This document shows, one piece after another, positions 6,150-7,785 of a stretch of 7,785 bases of DNA. The DNA is from MAG-120531 sp029242825 (GTDB taxonomy: Bacteria > Bacteroidota > Bacteroidia > Flavobacteriales > Flavobacteriaceae). The notes beneath the pieces are model-generated. The model was not told where the DNA came from, did no database searches, and worked only from the letters and a program-made list of their open reading frames with translations. The position numbers and the translations under genes were made by a program. Position 1 is the stretch's first letter. Each line of letters starts with the position of its first letter. Location: contig JAQWTF010000025.1 in NCBI GenBank assembly GCA_029242825.1, positions 1 through 7,785 of the forward strand. The letters run 5' to 3'.

Positions 6150-6410
6150 ATGGCAATAGTAGTAAACATGCCCAGGCTGAGTGATACCATGGAAGAAGGT
6201 ACTGTGGCAAAATGGTTAAAACAAGTTGGAGACGTTATTTCTGAAGGAGATATTCTAGCAGAAATTGAAACTGACAAAGCGACCATGGAATTTGAATCTT
6301 TTAATGAAGGAACTTTACTCCATATAGGGATTCAAGAAGGAGATGCGGCACCTGTAGACGCTCTTTTAGCCATTATAGGCGAAAAAGGAGAAGATATTAG
6401 CGCTTTATTG
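6150..6410 (+). repeat. Lipoyl-domain repeat, copy 1 (within pdhC)
   Basis: Encodes the first lipoyl domain, with the lipoylated lysine at codon 43. Copy 2 lies 357 bp (119 codons) downstream. The two domains differ at roughly ten positions over about 83 residues, while many synonymous sites differ. A 26-bp stretch (6243-6268) is identical to 6600-6625. Confidence 0.85.
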
Positions 6411-7784
6411 TCTGGTGGTGCTCCAGCGGCACAAGAGGCTTCTGAGGCCAGCGTAGCCGAAGCAGCCGCTCCAGCAACCCCAGCAACAGCTGCGGCCTTG
6501 CCAGAAGGAGTTATTGTGGTTAATATGCCTAGACTTTCAGATACTATGGAAGAGGGAACAGTAGCTACATGGCTTAAAAAAGTGGGTGATGTAATTGAAG
6601 AAGGAGATATTCTAGCAGAAATTGAGACTGACAAAGCCACTATGGAATTTGAGTCTTTCAATGCTGGAACACTTTTACATATTGGTATTCAAGAAGGAGA
6701 AGCTGCGCCAGTAGATTCTTTATTAGCTATTATTGGCCCTAATGGGGCCGATATCTCAGCAGCACTTAACCCAGCATCTGCTCCTGCGGCTGCTACAACA
6801 GTTGCTTCTGCTCCTGTAGCTGCAAATGACGCAGCAGTTGCCCCAGTGGCAACACCAGCACCAAAAGCTCCAGTAGCTGCGGTAAATGGATCTGTTCAGT
6901 CTGGAAGAATTTTCGCATCGCCTTTGGCAAAAAAATTAGCTAAAGAGAAAGGAATTTCGTTGTCAGAAGTGAAAGGTTCTGGAGAGCAAGGTAGAATTGT
7001 AAAAGTAGATATTGAACGTTTTACTCCTGTAGCCGCTCAATCAGCTACAGCTACTTCAGCTGCACCTGCCTCTACTCAGGCGCCACTATTGGCCGCCGGA
7101 GAAGAGCATTTTACTGAGGTTAAAAACTCTCAAATGCGTAAGGTGATTGCTAAGCGTTTAGGGGAGTCTAAGTTCTCAGCGCCTCATTATTACTTAACAG
7201 TAGAAATAGCTATGGACAATGCTATGGCGTCCAGAGCTCAAATAAATAACCTGCCAGACACTAAGGTGTCTTTTAATGATATGGTTTTAAAGGCGTCTGC
7301 AATGGCACTTAAAAAGCACCCACAAGTTAATACGACTTGGCAGGGAGACACTACCCGTTTTAACAGTCATGTGCACATGGGTGTTGCAGTTGCGGTTCCA
7401 GATGGTTTGGTAGTGCCTGTGGTCCGTTTTGCAGACCAGCAGAGTCTGTCTCAAATTGGTGCTGCAGTAAAAGACCTTGCAGGAAAAGCAAGAGATAAGA
7501 AGTTAACGCCTGCTGAAATGGAGGGAAGTACTTTTACAGTATCTAACCTTGGAATGTTTGGCATTCAGGAGTTTACCTCTATTATTAACCAACCCAATTC
7601 TGCTATTTTATCTGTAGGGGCAATTGTTCAGAAGCCAGTTGTTAAGGGTGGTGCTGTAGTGGTTGGAAATACAATGAAAGTTACTTTGGCTTGTGACCAT
7701 AGAACTGTGGACGGTGCTACCGCTGCAGCCTTCTTACAAACACTACAAGCCTTTTTAGAAAATCCAGTGACTATGTTGGCCTAG
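6150..7784 (+). CDS. pdhC: Pyruvate dehydrogenase E2, dihydrolipoamide acetyltransferase (two lipoyl domains)
   Basis: E2 core of the pyruvate dehydrogenase complex (also called aceF): it carries acetyl groups on lipoyl arms and transfers them to CoA. The 544 residues are complete and end with TAG one base before the window edge. Domain order: lipoyl 1 (about 1-87, ETDKATME, lipoylated Lys43); Ala/Pro linker; lipoyl 2 (about 121-206, Lys162); long Ala/Pro/Val linker (about 207-250); peripheral-subunit/E3-binding domain (about 252-290, FASPLAKKLAKEKG to GRIVKVDIE); linker (291-318); and the catalytic acetyltransferase domain (about 320-544) with QMRKVIAKRL (328-337), APHYYLTVEI (344-353), VSNLGMFG (464-471) and the active-site motif DHRTVDG (516-522, His517 and Asp521). 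The DHRTVDG motif fits pyruvate rather than 2-oxoglutarate E2, and the adjacent pdhA supports this. It is very likely co-transcribed with pdhA. Confidence 0.96.
   Translation: MAIVVNMPRLSDTMEEGTVAKWLKQVGDVISEGDILAEIETDKATMEFESFNEGTLLHIGIQEGDAAPVDALLAIIGEKGEDISALLSGGAPAAQEASEASVAEAAAPATPATAAALPEGVIVVNMPRLSDTMEEGTVATWLKKVGDVIEEGDILAEIETDKATMEFESFNAGTLLHIGIQEGEAAPVDSLLAIIGPNGADISAALNPASAPAAATTVASAPVAANDAAVAPVATPAPKAPVAAVNGSVQSGRIFASPLAKKLAKEKGISLSEVKGSGEQGRIVKVDIERFTPVAAQSATATSAAPASTQAPLLAAGEEHFTEVKNSQMRKVIAKRLGESKFSAPHYYLTVEIAMDNAMASRAQINNLPDTKVSFNDMVLKASAMALKKHPQVNTTWQGDTTRFNSHVHMGVAVAVPDGLVVPVVRFADQQSLSQIGAAVKDLAGKARDKKLTPAEMEGSTFTVSNLGMFGIQEFTSIINQPNSAILSVGAIVQKPVVKGGAVVVGNTMKVTLACDHRTVDGATAAAFLQTLQAFLENPVTMLA
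6510..6767 (+). repeat. Lipoyl-domain repeat, copy 2 (within pdhC)
   Basis: Encodes the second lipoyl domain, with its lysine at codon 162. It is in frame with copy 1 and separated from it by an Ala/Pro-rich linker of about 33 residues. Substitutions relative to copy 1 include K21/T140, Q25/K144, S31/E150, E53/A172 and D66/E185. Confidence 0.85.
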
Positions 7785-7785
7785 A

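Noticed and set aside
6026..6286. 86-codon minus-strand frame across the pdhA/pdhC junction
   Set aside because: Antisense to two certain genes. Its similarity to the frame at 6332-6661 arises only because both lie opposite the lipoyl repeats.
6332..6661. 109-codon minus-strand frame opposite pdhC
   Set aside because: Shadow of the Ala/Pro linker and second lipoyl domain; its low-complexity Ala/Ser content mirrors the sense strand.
1..7785. Mobile element, CRISPR array, tRNA/rRNA, defence or toxin-antitoxin system
   Set aside because: No transposase, spaced direct repeats, tRNA-like folds or unexplained gene cluster is visible; nearly all sequence is accounted for by conserved flavobacterial genes.

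Overview
This window comes from a low-GC member of the Bacteroidota, almost certainly a gliding Flavobacteriaceae-type bacterium. The case rests on a GldJ gliding lipoprotein, a PorV type IX secretion protein, AT-rich start regions with no Shine-Dalgarno sequence, and promoter elements of the Bacteroidota TAnnTTTG type. The calls come from reading the translations; no database search was possible.

Layout. (1) 2-181 (+): the last 59 codons of a gene whose product ends in a fibronectin type III-like fold. (2) 189-3115 (-): gldJ followed by murF, 5 bp apart, read leftwards as one unit; murF converges on the fragment with a 7-bp gap. (3) 3116-3342: a 227-bp divergent control region with two adjacent short dyads and a good -7 element for gldJ. 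(4) 3343-4973 (+): porV and cdd (cytidine deaminase), 8 bp apart. (5) 4974-5148: a 175-bp spacer with a perfect 10-bp inverted repeat and a strong Bacteroidota-type promoter match. (6) 5149-7784 (+): pdhA and pdhC, the E1-alpha and E2 subunits of pyruvate dehydrogenase, 5 bp apart. Both ends of pdhC are inside the window.

How the genes fit together. GldJ and PorV belong to the gliding / type IX secretion machinery of the outer membrane. MurF makes the last cytoplasmic peptidoglycan precursor. Cdd salvages cytidine, and PdhA/PdhC feed acetyl-CoA to the TCA cycle. This is a conserved housekeeping neighbourhood of flavobacteria rather than a mobile island; I see no IS, phage, CRISPR, tRNA or rRNA.

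I found no new multi-gene system. The points most worth a second look are the absence of porU from its usual place between gldJ and porV, a textbook EF-hand/dockerin-type calcium loop inside PorV, a TetR-operator-like palindrome upstream of the pdhA promoter, and the paired dyads between gldJ and porV.
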